Source: Desulfobacterales bacterium
GTDB taxonomy: Bacteria; Desulfobacterota; Desulfobacteria; Desulfobacterales; UBA2174_A
Assembly: GCA_025454075.1 (NCBI GenBank)
Contig: JALOPD010000111.1
Span: 1 to 10,790, forward strand
Direction of reading: 5' to 3'
Length of the DNA: 10,790 nucleotides
Shown: piece after piece, positions 1-8,229 of the stretch
Layout of the letters: each line of letters opens with the position of its first letter
How positions within the stretch are numbered: position 1 is the first letter of the stretch
Made by a program: the position numbers and the translations under genes
Notes under the pieces: model-generated
Told to the model about the DNA's origin: nothing
What the model saw: only the letters and a program-made list of their open reading frames with translations
Databases searched by the model: none

Positions 1-108
1 CGCCCGGGCCTGAAGAAGGTCAAGGAGAAGCTGGGGGAAAAGGCCGGCCAGAAAATCCCGACCGAGTGGGGCAAGACGGCGAAGCTGCCGGAGAGGTACA
101 GGGCATAA
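1..108 (+). CDS. 3' end of an unidentified protein-coding gene (partial)
   Basis: Frame 1 is open from the window edge to a TAA at 106-108 and gives 35 residues ending in LPERYRA. The segment is rich in lysine and glutamate (KKVKEKLGEK) and then has a TEWGKTAKLPERYR tail. Codon use is GC-rich at third positions, like the good genes in this window, which supports real coding. I do not recognise the family from this tail, and the domain-bearing part lies outside the window. The heptad repeat element begins five bases after the stop codon, so there is no room for a conventional terminator other than the repeat itself. Confidence 0.65.
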   Translation, partial: RPGLKKVKEKLGEKAGQKIPTEWGKTAKLPERYRA

Positions 109-112
109 GCAA

Positions 113-285
113 GAGCAACGAGTAACGAGAAATGAGCAACGAGCCAAAGGCAAAAAGAAACGGCTATCTTAAAGAGCAACGAAAAATGGGCGACGAGCGA
201 CGAGAAATAAAAAACGGGCGCAGTATGACGTGTTTCAAGGTTTACAGTTTTTAACTCGTTACTCGTTGCTCGTTACTCATCACTT
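113..285. repeat. Degenerate heptanucleotide repeats (GAGNAAC), direct then inverted
   Basis: Five tandem 7-mers run from 113 to 147: GAGCAAC, GAGTAAC, GAGAAAT, GAGCAAC, GAGCCAA. A second run from 174 to 215 is more decayed: GAGCAAC, GAAAAAT, GGGCGAC, GAGCGAC, GAGAAAT, AAAAAAC. From 251 to 285 the unit returns on the other strand: TTAACTC, GTTACTC, GTTGCTC, GTTACTC, ATCACTT. The 17 bases 113-129 are an exact inverted match to 255-271. The element fills nearly all the intergenic space between the upstream stop codon and the ribosome binding site of the next gene. Heptanucleotide tandem repeats are known from filamentous cyanobacteria (STRR sequences); kinship is not implied. The function is unknown. 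Confidence 0.8.
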
Positions 286-299
286 ATACCGAGGTGGAC

Positions 300-1046
300 A
301 TGCCGGACGACAAGCAGCGCGTCGACGACCTGAGCCAGGAAGCGCTAGCCCGCTTCATTCTGGACATCATGCACCGATCTCTCCTGCACTACGGCCTGTG
401 GTTCACCGAGGTGCGGCACCAGATGGGGACCGCGCGGGCGCTGGGGATTCTGAAGACCGCCTACGAGCGCAGCATGGAGATCCAGATGAACCGCCTCTCC
501 AAGGTGTTCGGCTTCGAGCTGAAAGACGGCCTGCCGAAGGTCCTCCTCGAGATGGACCGCGGGGAGCTGAAAAAACTGCTGGACGGGTTCTGCGCCAACT
601 GGCTGGCCAACGACGGCGTCTGGTTTCAGTCGGTCGAATTCAAGGACGGCATGAACGACGCCAAGCGCTGCAACGATTCCGTCTGGGGGCAATTCTCGCC
701 CCTCGAGGCGTGGTCCATCAAGCGCTTCCTCGGACTGCCCGAACGGCCCGGGCTCGCCGGGCTGAAGAAAGCCCTGGGCTTCCGGATCTACGCGCAGATC
801 AACACCCAGTCCATCATCGAGGAGAACCCCGGCAGCCTGGTGTTCCGGATGGACGAGTGCCGCGTGCAGTCCGCCCGCAAACGCAAAAATCTAGACGATT
901 ATCCTTGCAAGTCGGCGGGTCTGGTGGAATACACTTACTTTGCGCGCAGCATCGACGACCGCATCGAAACCGAGTGCATCGGCTGCCCGCCGGACCCCCA
1001 CCCGGAGGAGTGGTTCTGCGCGTGGCGCTTCACGCTGAAACCATAG
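300..1046 (+). CDS. DUF6125-like cysteine-rich cytosolic protein
   Basis: This encodes 248 residues with no signal peptide or membrane segment. I chose the ATG at 300 because GAGG at 291-294 is a ribosome binding site five bases upstream; a GTG at 294 is possible but has none. The N-terminal half is probably helical. The C-terminal third carries a pattern I associate with the DUF6125 family: MDECRVQSAR (184-193), DYPCKSAGLVEYTYFAR (200-216) and ETECIGCPPD (224-232). Cysteines lie at 98, 124, 187, 203, 226, 229 and 240; the set at 187, 203, 226 and 229 could bind a metal or be redox active, which is inference. The biochemical function is not known to me. The family assignment is by remembered motif and has not been searched. 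Confidence 0.85.
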   Translation: MPDDKQRVDDLSQEALARFILDIMHRSLLHYGLWFTEVRHQMGTARALGILKTAYERSMEIQMNRLSKVFGFELKDGLPKVLLEMDRGELKKLLDGFCANWLANDGVWFQSVEFKDGMNDAKRCNDSVWGQFSPLEAWSIKRFLGLPERPGLAGLKKALGFRIYAQINTQSIIEENPGSLVFRMDECRVQSARKRKNLDDYPCKSAGLVEYTYFARSIDDRIETECIGCPPDPHPEEWFCAWRFTLKP

Positions 1047-1092
1047 CTGCTGCAACTTCGATTCAGCTTGGGATATCATCCGAAGTGCAGCT
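1045..1092 (+). other. Intergenic hairpin over the stop codon, with an alternative fold
   Basis: AGCTGC (1045-1050) plus ACTTCG (1055-1060) pairs perfectly with CGAAGTGCAGCT (1081-1092), giving 12 base pairs with a four-base TGCA bulge and a 20-base loop. The left foot overlaps the TAG stop of the upstream gene. A competing hairpin pairs CTTGGGAT (1068-1075) with ATCCGAAG (1078-1085), eight pairs with one mismatch and a very tight loop. No T-tract follows, so this is not a classical intrinsic terminator. It may be an mRNA 3'-end stabiliser or part of the PilZ leader. Confidence 0.4.
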
Positions 1093-1192
1093 GTCCGAGC
1101 GCATGCTGCGGCATGGGCGGGTGGGTGCATTTTCACATGACCATGGCGGTTTGAGGCGTTGAGGTGTTTCTGAAGGCCGCCGGGCAGGATTG

Positions 1193-1537
1193 ATGAAAAA
1201 CAGCTCCCTTTTGACCGAAAGACGATTAAAGCCCCGGCACCCTGCGATGTCCGAGCACATGGTCGAGTTTGTGTTCCCGGGGGTCCCGGTTTACCAGCTC
1301 AAGGCCAAGGACATCTCCGAGACCGGGGTCGGGGTGATTGTCCGGCCGGATTCGAAATTTCTGAATCTGATTCAAATCGGACAGGAAATGAATGTGAAGC
1401 TGCTCTCGCCGAAGGGATCCAGGCATATGCAAGGAACCTATCGGGCGAGAATCGCGCATATCACCGCCCTCGAGGAGGGCAAATTCAAGAACCATAAGCT
1501 GGTCGCCCTGGAATTGATGGCGAAGACTTCCTCATAG
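1193..1537 (+). CDS. Stand-alone PilZ domain protein (c-di-GMP receptor)
   Basis: This encodes 114 residues, the usual size for a single-domain PilZ protein, which binds cyclic di-GMP and passes the signal on by protein contacts. Both ligand-binding elements are visible: RLKPR at 11-15 fits the N-terminal RxxxR motif, and DISETG at 40-45 fits the (D/N)xSxxG motif on the first strand of the barrel. The remaining beta-rich sequence to about residue 110 fits the barrel. The ATG at 1193 is preferred, with a short AGG at 1186-1188; a TTG at 1190 would add one residue. No output domain is fused and no diguanylate cyclase is nearby, so the target (motility, polysaccharide, adhesion) cannot be read from context. 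Confidence 0.88.
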   Translation: MKNSSLLTERRLKPRHPAMSEHMVEFVFPGVPVYQLKAKDISETGVGVIVRPDSKFLNLIQIGQEMNVKLLSPKGSRHMQGTYRARIAHITALEEGKFKNHKLVALELMAKTSS

Positions 1538-1834
1538 TGAACTCGCCCCGTCAAATCAGTATAAAAATTGCATAGAGCAGAATCCGTGATACCGGTCCGC
1601 TCCCGCCTCTTTGTTTCCTGCTGTGGTTCATTGCGGGCGCCAGGCGCGGGACCGGCACCGAATTTGTCAATGCAGCGCTTGCTGCGGGTTCAGGCGGCAG
1701 CTGCCGGATGCAAGCCGGCGGCGCTGGGCACCCCGGAAATGATCCTCACGACGGCTCTGGGCACAACGCACGAGGGCCAAACAAGACTGGCGTAAATTCT
1801 ATATTCGCGGAGTCAATCAAAAAAGGAGGTCGTC
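1538..1834. other. Intergenic stretch without convincing genes
   Basis: About 300 bases separate the PilZ gene from the flavoprotein gene. A 75-codon open frame from 1568 to 1795 has no clear ribosome binding site, an alanine- and cysteine-rich composition and no recognisable motif, so I do not call it. AT-rich words that might be -10 elements occur at about 1560 (TATAAA) and 1798-1804 (CTATATT), but neither has a good -35 partner. A near-perfect Shine-Dalgarno, AAAAGGAGGT at 1821-1830, serves the next gene. Confidence 0.5.
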
Positions 1835-2449
1835 ATGAAAGTCATTGCCATAAACGGTAGCCCCAGGCCGGGTGGGAACACGGAAATCCTGCTCAAGAAG
1901 GTGCTCGAGCCGCTGAAGGCCGCCGGCTGGAGCACGGAGTACCTGAGGATCGGCGGCCGTCCGGTTAGAGGCTGCACGGCCTGCTTCAAGTGCTTTGAGC
2001 GGAAGGACAAACGGTGCGCGGTGAAAAAGGACGCAATGAACGACTATCTGGAGAAGATCTTCGCGGCTGACGCGGTCATCCTCGGCTCTCCGACCTACTT
2101 CACCGACGTCAGCACGGAGATGAAAGCACTGCTCGACCGCACGGGCATGGTCGCACTGGCCAACGGTGGAGCGCTCAAGGGGAAGATCGGGGCCGCGGTC
2201 GTGGCCGTTCGGCGCGGGGGTGCCACCCATGTATTCGACACCATCAACCACATGTTCCTCATGTCGTCCATGGTCGTGCCCGGCTCCATCTACTGGAACA
2301 TGGGCATGGGCCTCGGCAAGGCTGAGGTGCTCGGCGATGAGGAGGCCATGCGCAACATGAGCCATCTTGGGCAAAGCATCGCCTGGCTCGGAAAGGCCAT
2401 TGCTTCCGCCCCCGATGCCTTCCCCACGCCTCCGCTCGGTGGGGCTTAA
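1835..2449 (+). CDS. Flavodoxin-fold NAD(P)H:FMN reductase / iron-sulfur flavoprotein (ISF-like)
   Basis: This 204-residue cytosolic protein belongs to the NADPH-dependent FMN reductase / flavodoxin-like superfamily. INGSPRPGGNTEILL (6-20) is the FMN phosphate-binding loop, and ILGSPTYF with the TEMKALLDR that follows (82-102) is the second flavin-contacting segment. Cysteines at 47, 50, 53 and 61 give CX2CX2CX7C, which fits the compact motif that binds a [4Fe-4S] cluster in archaeal iron-sulfur flavoproteins. A cluster here is therefore likely but not proven. These proteins move electrons between ferredoxin or NAD(P)H and one- or two-electron acceptors and are typical of anaerobes. The start is secure: a near-perfect Shine-Dalgarno lies five bases upstream. 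The aldo/keto reductase gene begins 43 bases after the stop, on the same strand and with its own ribosome binding site, so co-transcription is likely. Confidence 0.9.
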   Translation: MKVIAINGSPRPGGNTEILLKKVLEPLKAAGWSTEYLRIGGRPVRGCTACFKCFERKDKRCAVKKDAMNDYLEKIFAADAVILGSPTYFTDVSTEMKALLDRTGMVALANGGALKGKIGAAVVAVRRGGATHVFDTINHMFLMSSMVVPGSIYWNMGMGLGKAEVLGDEEAMRNMSHLGQSIAWLGKAIASAPDAFPTPPLGGA

Positions 2450-2492
2450 GGCGGCCTTGCTCAAGTCAATCTTTCACAAGGAGAAATCGATC

Positions 2493-3737
2493 ATGTCCGG
2501 CGAGAAAAGGATTCTTTCAAGGAGAGATTTCATCAAAGCCGCCGGTGCGGCAGGTTTAGGGTCTGCACTTGTACCCTTTAGCTCCTTGACCACGGCGCAC
2601 GCCAACCCTCAAACGAAGGCGTCGGAACAAATGGTTGTGCCGACCCGGCCGTTTGGGAAAACGGGCGTGGATGTTTCCATCCTTTCGCTGGGCGGCGTTT
2701 TGAAGGACACCGACCAGCTCGTATTCCGGCAGGCCTTGAAATCGGGCGTTACCTATTGGGATACAGCCGATTCATATGGGGGGGGAGGCAACGAAAAGGC
2801 GATCGGTGGCTACTTTGCCAGGTTCCCGGCCGACCGGGAAAAAGTGTTCCTGGTCACCAAGGCCGCCAGTTCAAGCGCACAAGAATTGTCCGATAAATTG
2901 AACACCTCGCTTCAGCGAATGAATACGTCCTATATCGATATGTATCTCATCCACTATGTGAGCGATGTCGGCAAGGAGCTGACCCCTGAAGTCAAAATGT
3001 GGGCCGAGCGCGCCAAGTCCAAAGGGACGATCCGCCTTTTCGGATTCAGCGCTCACAAAAATATGGAAAACGGCATGCTTGAGGCGGCTAAACTGGGGTG
3101 GATCGATGGGATCATGATGACCTATAATTACCGGCTGATGGTCAAGGACGAAATGAAAAGGGCAGTGGATGCCTGTGCCAGGGCCGGAATCGGTTTGACC
3201 GCGATGAAGACGCAAGCCGCCTTCTCGGCCATTTTTTGGTCTTCGATCGGATCCGAGACCGATGATGCGCTGAAAATGACGGAGAACTTCCTGAAAAGAG
3301 GATACACCGCTGAACAGGCCAAGCTCAAGGCGGTATGGGAAAACCCCCACATAGCCAGCATCTGCTCGGCCATGCCGAATATGACGATCCTCCAGGCCAA
3401 TATTGACGCGGCACTGAATAAGCAGCGTTTGTCGGAGGGAGACAGGCAGCGGCTGGAACAATATGCTCGAGAAACGGCTCCCGGCTACTGCTCCGGGTGC
3501 GCTCATATCTGCGAATCAGCGGTCGACCTGGACGTCCCGATCAGCGATATCTTGCGCTGTTCCATGTACGCTCACGGCTATGGCTGTCGGGATATGGCGC
3601 TGAGCCTCTTTAATGCGCTGCCTGCCGGCGCAAAGGATAACGTCTTTAAGGCCGACTATTCGAAGGCAGAAAAATCCTGCCCCCAAAAAATCCAAATAGG
3701 CAGAGTACTAAAAAGAGCATGCGAGGATTTGGGATAG
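2493..3737 (+). CDS. Tat-signal aldo/keto reductase with C-terminal Fe-S-type cysteine cluster
   Basis: The protein has 414 residues. The ATG at 2493 follows AAGGAG (2478-2483) by nine bases; longer in-frame extensions run into the previous gene and would bury the signal peptide. SRRDFIKAAG (9-18), a hydrophobic stretch and a likely AHA|N cleavage site near 37 make a twin-arginine signal, so export in folded form is predicted. The catalytic tetrad of the family is present: Asp90 and Tyr95 (WDTADSYGGG), Lys123 (VTK) and His154 (LIH). The tail has CSGCAHIC (Cys333, 336, 340) and SCPQKIQIG (Cys396), as in bacterial aldo/keto reductases annotated with a 4Fe-4S domain. The substrate is unknown. 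Export is puzzling because NADPH is not expected outside the cytoplasm; electrons may come through the cluster (inference). GC content is visibly lower than in the downstream operon. Confidence 0.9.
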   Translation: MSGEKRILSRRDFIKAAGAAGLGSALVPFSSLTTAHANPQTKASEQMVVPTRPFGKTGVDVSILSLGGVLKDTDQLVFRQALKSGVTYWDTADSYGGGGNEKAIGGYFARFPADREKVFLVTKAASSSAQELSDKLNTSLQRMNTSYIDMYLIHYVSDVGKELTPEVKMWAERAKSKGTIRLFGFSAHKNMENGMLEAAKLGWIDGIMMTYNYRLMVKDEMKRAVDACARAGIGLTAMKTQAAFSAIFWSSIGSETDDALKMTENFLKRGYTAEQAKLKAVWENPHIASICSAMPNMTILQANIDAALNKQRLSEGDRQRLEQYARETAPGYCSGCAHICESAVDLDVPISDILRCSMYAHGYGCRDMALSLFNALPAGAKDNVFKADYSKAEKSCPQKIQIGRVLKRACEDLG

Positions 3738-3774
3738 CCGGAAGTGTTTTGAAAATGGTCACATTACTTTTGGC
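3737..3774. terminator. Possible bidirectional terminator hairpin between convergent genes
   Basis: GCCGGAAGT (3737-3745) can pair along its full length with ACTTTTGGC (3766-3774) using two G-U wobbles, around a 20-base loop. The feet lie in the TAG stop of the aldo/keto reductase and the TAA stop of the opposing gene remnant. No strong T-tract follows on either strand and the loop is large, so the call is tentative. Confidence 0.3.
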
Positions 3775-4024
3775 TCCGAGCCGCCATGACTTTTTCCAGG
3801 ACGGCTGATGCATTATCCGCTTCTTTTTTTCCGACTTTCAATTCGAGCACTGTTGTCAAGCTCCTCATCTCTGCCTGGGTCAACCCTACATTAAACCCCA
3901 CGTTGAAATGCGACTGGAGTTGGGGATTGAAGCCGGCCATGCTGGCCAAGGCTGAAATGGTTGCAATCTCTCTGCTCTGAAAATCCAGGTTGTCGCGCCC
4001 GAAGATGTCCCCGAATAGGTGCCC
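3764..4024 (-). pseudogene. 3' remnant of a carboxymuconolactone-decarboxylase-family gene
   Basis: Reading leftward from about 4024, the frame gives HLFGDIFGRDNLDFQSREI, then ATISALASM, FNVGFNVGLTQAEM and a C-terminal KVGKKEADNASAVLEKV, ending at TAA 3764-3766. This matches the distal half of a carboxymuconolactone decarboxylase / AhpD-like domain (LFGDIFGRDxLDxxxREIaTIsaLA). Only about 86 residues remain. Upstream of 4024 the open frame continues to about 4174 but simply reads the antisense of the phosphatase remnant and has no family character, so the N-terminal part is missing. This remnant lacks the N-terminal region and has no promoter or start of its own. Related genes often sit beside Fe-S aldo/keto reductases, so the intact ancestor may have belonged with the gene at 2493. 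Confidence 0.7.
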
Positions 4025-4498
4025 ATGCTGGCCAATGTAAATAAAGAGATGCATGAACTCATGTCGGAAGAGGGTTTTTTTGCCACCATGGTAATGAGCA
4101 GATATTGGCCCAGGACAGGAAAAGTGCATATCGCACGGGCCGGGCATCAGCATCCACTTTGGGTTAAGAATCATGGTTTTCAGGAGCTTACCAATATTAA
4201 TGGGATCCCGATAGGCATCGATTCCGAAGCTGAGTACGAGAAAGTTGCATTTGACCTGTTACCCGGAGAATCGATCCTTCTCGTGACAGGCGGAATCACC
4301 GAGGCAGAAAATGAAAAAGGGGAGTTGTTCGGTAATGACCGTTTGACTGACTATTTCAAACTGGCCACCGGTCCCCCCTGGTCACAAGGATTATTGGAAA
4401 AAATCGATTCTTGGCGCGGCGGCGCGGTGATGAACGACGACTTGACCATATTGGAACTTTGGCGTGATCTTCCATCGAACGTCGTTGGGCCGAATTGA
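4019..4498 (+). pseudogene. 3' remnant of a SpoIIE/RsbU-type PP2C serine phosphatase gene
   Basis: The frame from a GTG at 4019 gives 159 residues matching the C-terminal two thirds of a SpoIIE/PP2C phosphatase domain: LANVNKEMHELM, GFFATMVMSRYWP, ARAGHQHPLW (39-48), GIPIGI, LLPGESILLVTGGITEAEN (80-98), GELFGNDRL and NDDLTILEL (139-147). Such phosphatases dephosphorylate anti-anti-sigma proteins in partner-switching systems. The domain normally begins with a DxxGHG-type metal site well before this point, and any sensor domain would be further upstream; all of that is absent. The usual TDG aspartate is glycine (G91, codon 4289-4291), removing a metal ligand. There is no ribosome binding site at 4019. 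The family signal starts right at the junction with the opposite-strand remnant. An expressed fragment cannot be excluded, but activity is unlikely. Confidence 0.75.
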
Positions 4499-4576
4499 TT
4501 CGGATCTTTTTCTGCAGTGTGGCTTATAAAACCTTGTGCTATAAAGATCAGCTCCCATCTACGTTTCGCTTTATAC

Positions 4577-4600
4577 CGCACTCAATGCGCTTCTTTTTAT
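4577..4600 (+). terminator. Weak intrinsic terminator candidate
   Basis: A short stem CGCA (4577-4580) / TGCG (4586-4589) with loop CTCAA is followed by the T-rich run CTTCTTTTTAT. Four base pairs is weak, but the position, about 80 bases after the phosphatase remnant and before the aldolase promoter region, is sensible. Confidence 0.3.
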
Positions 4601-4613
4601 CTTCGATCTTCTC

Positions 4614-4644
4614 TTGACGCTTGCCGGTGGCCGTGATTTGATAC
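4614..4644 (+). promoter_or_regulatory. Possible sigma-70 promoter for the aldolase operon
   Basis: TTGACG at 4614-4619 matches five of six bases of a -35 box. A poor -10 candidate, TTGATA/TGATAC at 4638-4644, follows at 18-19 bases. It is the best promoter-like pair in the gap upstream of the aldolase, which is preceded by an unrelated gene remnant. The weak -10 keeps confidence low. Confidence 0.3.
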
Positions 4645-4651
4645 ACAAAAT

Positions 4652-4686
4652 ATGCAGCGGACGGGCGACGGGCCGCTCTTTTGCAT
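4652..4686 (+). promoter_or_regulatory. Leader hairpin upstream of the aldolase gene
   Basis: AGCGG (4656-4660) pairs with CCGCT (4673-4677), with ATGCA and TGCAT (4652-4656 and 4682-4686) able to extend the stem across an asymmetric bulge. The second strand is followed by CTTTTG. If transcription starts near 4650, this would form in the leader about 37 bases before the start codon and might act as an attenuator. This is structural inference only. Confidence 0.25.
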
Positions 4687-4722
4687 TCGGGAGTAATTTT
4701 CCTAAATAGGAAGGAGTCCACC

Positions 4723-5748
<1,026 letters not shown>

Positions 5749-5756
5749 GGCACGCG

Positions 5757-7046
<1,290 letters not shown>

Positions 7047-7062
7047 CGGAGGCGGCCACGCC

Positions 7063-8166
7063 ATGACCCCACGACGAATCGCCGTCTCCACCGGCGGCGG
7101 GGACGCCCCGGGGCTGAACGCCGTCATCCGGGCGATCGTGCTTTCCGCTTTGAACCGAGGATGGGAGTGCGTCGGCATCCGAGACGGCTACAACGGCCTT
7201 TTGACGCCGGGGGACTACCCCCAGGGCGGCCTGATGCCCCTCGACCGCAACGCGGTGCGCGGGCTCACCCATCTCGGCGGGACCATCCTCGGCACCACCA
7301 ACCGCGGCAACCCATTGCGCTTTCCCGTGAAGGGCAAAGACGGGAAGGTCGAAGAGAAGGACCGGTCCGACGAGCTGGTGGCGCTTTTCCGCAGCCGGGG
7401 GTTGGACGCATTGATCGCCATCGGCGGCGACGGGTCGCTCGAAATCGCCGATGCCCTGAGCCGAAAAGGTCTGCCGGTGGTGGGGGTGCCCAAGACGATC
7501 GACAACGACCTGGACCGGACCGTGGTCACCTTCGGTTTCGACACGGCGGTGGATTTCGCCACCGAGTGCATCGACCGGCTGCACTCCACGGCCGAGTCGC
7601 ACCAGCGCATCCTGGTGATCGAGGTGATGGGTCGCTATGCCGGCTGGATCGCCCTGCACTCCGGGGTGGCGGCGTCCGCGGACGTGATCCTCATCCCCGA
7701 GATCCCCTACGACATCCGCAAGGTGGCCGAGAAGATCGCGGAGCGCGAGCGCAACCGCCGGTACTTTTCCATCGTGGTGGTGGCCGAGGGCGCGCTGCCC
7801 GCGGGCGGCGGGCGTACGGTGGCGGAGGAGAAAACCGCCGGCAGGGCCGAGCGCCTGGGCGGGGTCGGCCAGAAGGTGAGCGCGGAGCTGGAGAAGCTGA
7901 CCGGCAAGGAATCGCGGGTCGTGGTGCTCGGCCATCTCCTGCGCGGGGGCCGGCCCACCTCCCACGACCGGCTCATTTCGCTGCGCTTCGGAGCGGCCGC
8001 GGTCCGGGCCCTGGGCGAGGGCCGCTCGGGCATCATGGTGGCGCTGGACCCGCCGACGGTCAAGTACGTGCCGTTGGCCGCGTGCATCCGGCGGATGAAG
8101 ACGGTGCCGGTCGATTGCGACACCGTGCTGACCGCGCGGGACCTGGGGATCGGCTTCGGGGACTGA
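7063..8166 (+). CDS. 6-phosphofructokinase, second paralogue (shorter subfamily)
   Basis: This second phosphofructokinase has 367 residues and lacks the long N-terminal extension of its neighbour. Motifs: STGGGDAPGLNAVIRA (9-24), GGTILGTTNRG (72-82), GGDGS (121-125), PKTIDND with catalytic Asp147 (143-149), MGRYAGWIAL (189-198), PEIPY (212-216) and GHLLRGGRPTSHDR (290-303), the fructose-phosphate site region. Again Gly124 of GGDGS favours ATP, while Lys144 is the PPi-like residue, so donor choice is open. The subfamily resembles cyanobacterial-type enzymes more than E. coli PfkA. GGAGG at 7048-7052 lies ten bases before the ATG, and the gap from the previous stop is 16 bases, so this is the last gene of the aldolase operon. 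The two kinases are too unlike to be a recent duplication. Confidence 0.94.
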   Translation: MTPRRIAVSTGGGDAPGLNAVIRAIVLSALNRGWECVGIRDGYNGLLTPGDYPQGGLMPLDRNAVRGLTHLGGTILGTTNRGNPLRFPVKGKDGKVEEKDRSDELVALFRSRGLDALIAIGGDGSLEIADALSRKGLPVVGVPKTIDNDLDRTVVTFGFDTAVDFATECIDRLHSTAESHQRILVIEVMGRYAGWIALHSGVAASADVILIPEIPYDIRKVAEKIAERERNRRYFSIVVVAEGALPAGGGRTVAEEKTAGRAERLGGVGQKVSAELEKLTGKESRVVVLGHLLRGGRPTSHDRLISLRFGAAAVRALGEGRSGIMVALDPPTVKYVPLAACIRRMKTVPVDCDTVLTARDLGIGFGD

Positions 8167-8229
8167 CGCGCGCGGCAACGAACGTCGTCCCAGGCAGTTG
8201 CCCGGAGTTGGGAGGTGACGCTCGAATCC

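Noticed and set aside
113..285. CRISPR-like or attachment-site interpretation of the repeats
   Set aside because: The units are 7 bases and contiguous, with no unique spacers of constant length and no cas or integrase gene nearby.
230..1162. A 310-codon plus-strand frame over the DUF6125-like gene
   Set aside because: Arginine- and proline-rich shadow frame; the overlapping 248-residue frame has family motifs and a ribosome binding site.
1568..1795. A 75-codon frame in the gap before the flavoprotein gene
   Set aside because: No ribosome binding site, no recognisable motif, and composition unlike the neighbouring genes.
4024..4174. N-terminal extension of the minus-strand decarboxylase-family remnant
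   Set aside because: These 50 codons are only the antisense of the phosphatase remnant and do not match the family.
4019..4498. An intact small SpoIIE phosphatase gene starting at GTG 4019
   Set aside because: The first metal-binding motif of the domain is missing, the TDG aspartate is replaced by glycine, there is no ribosome binding site, and the family signal begins exactly at the junction.
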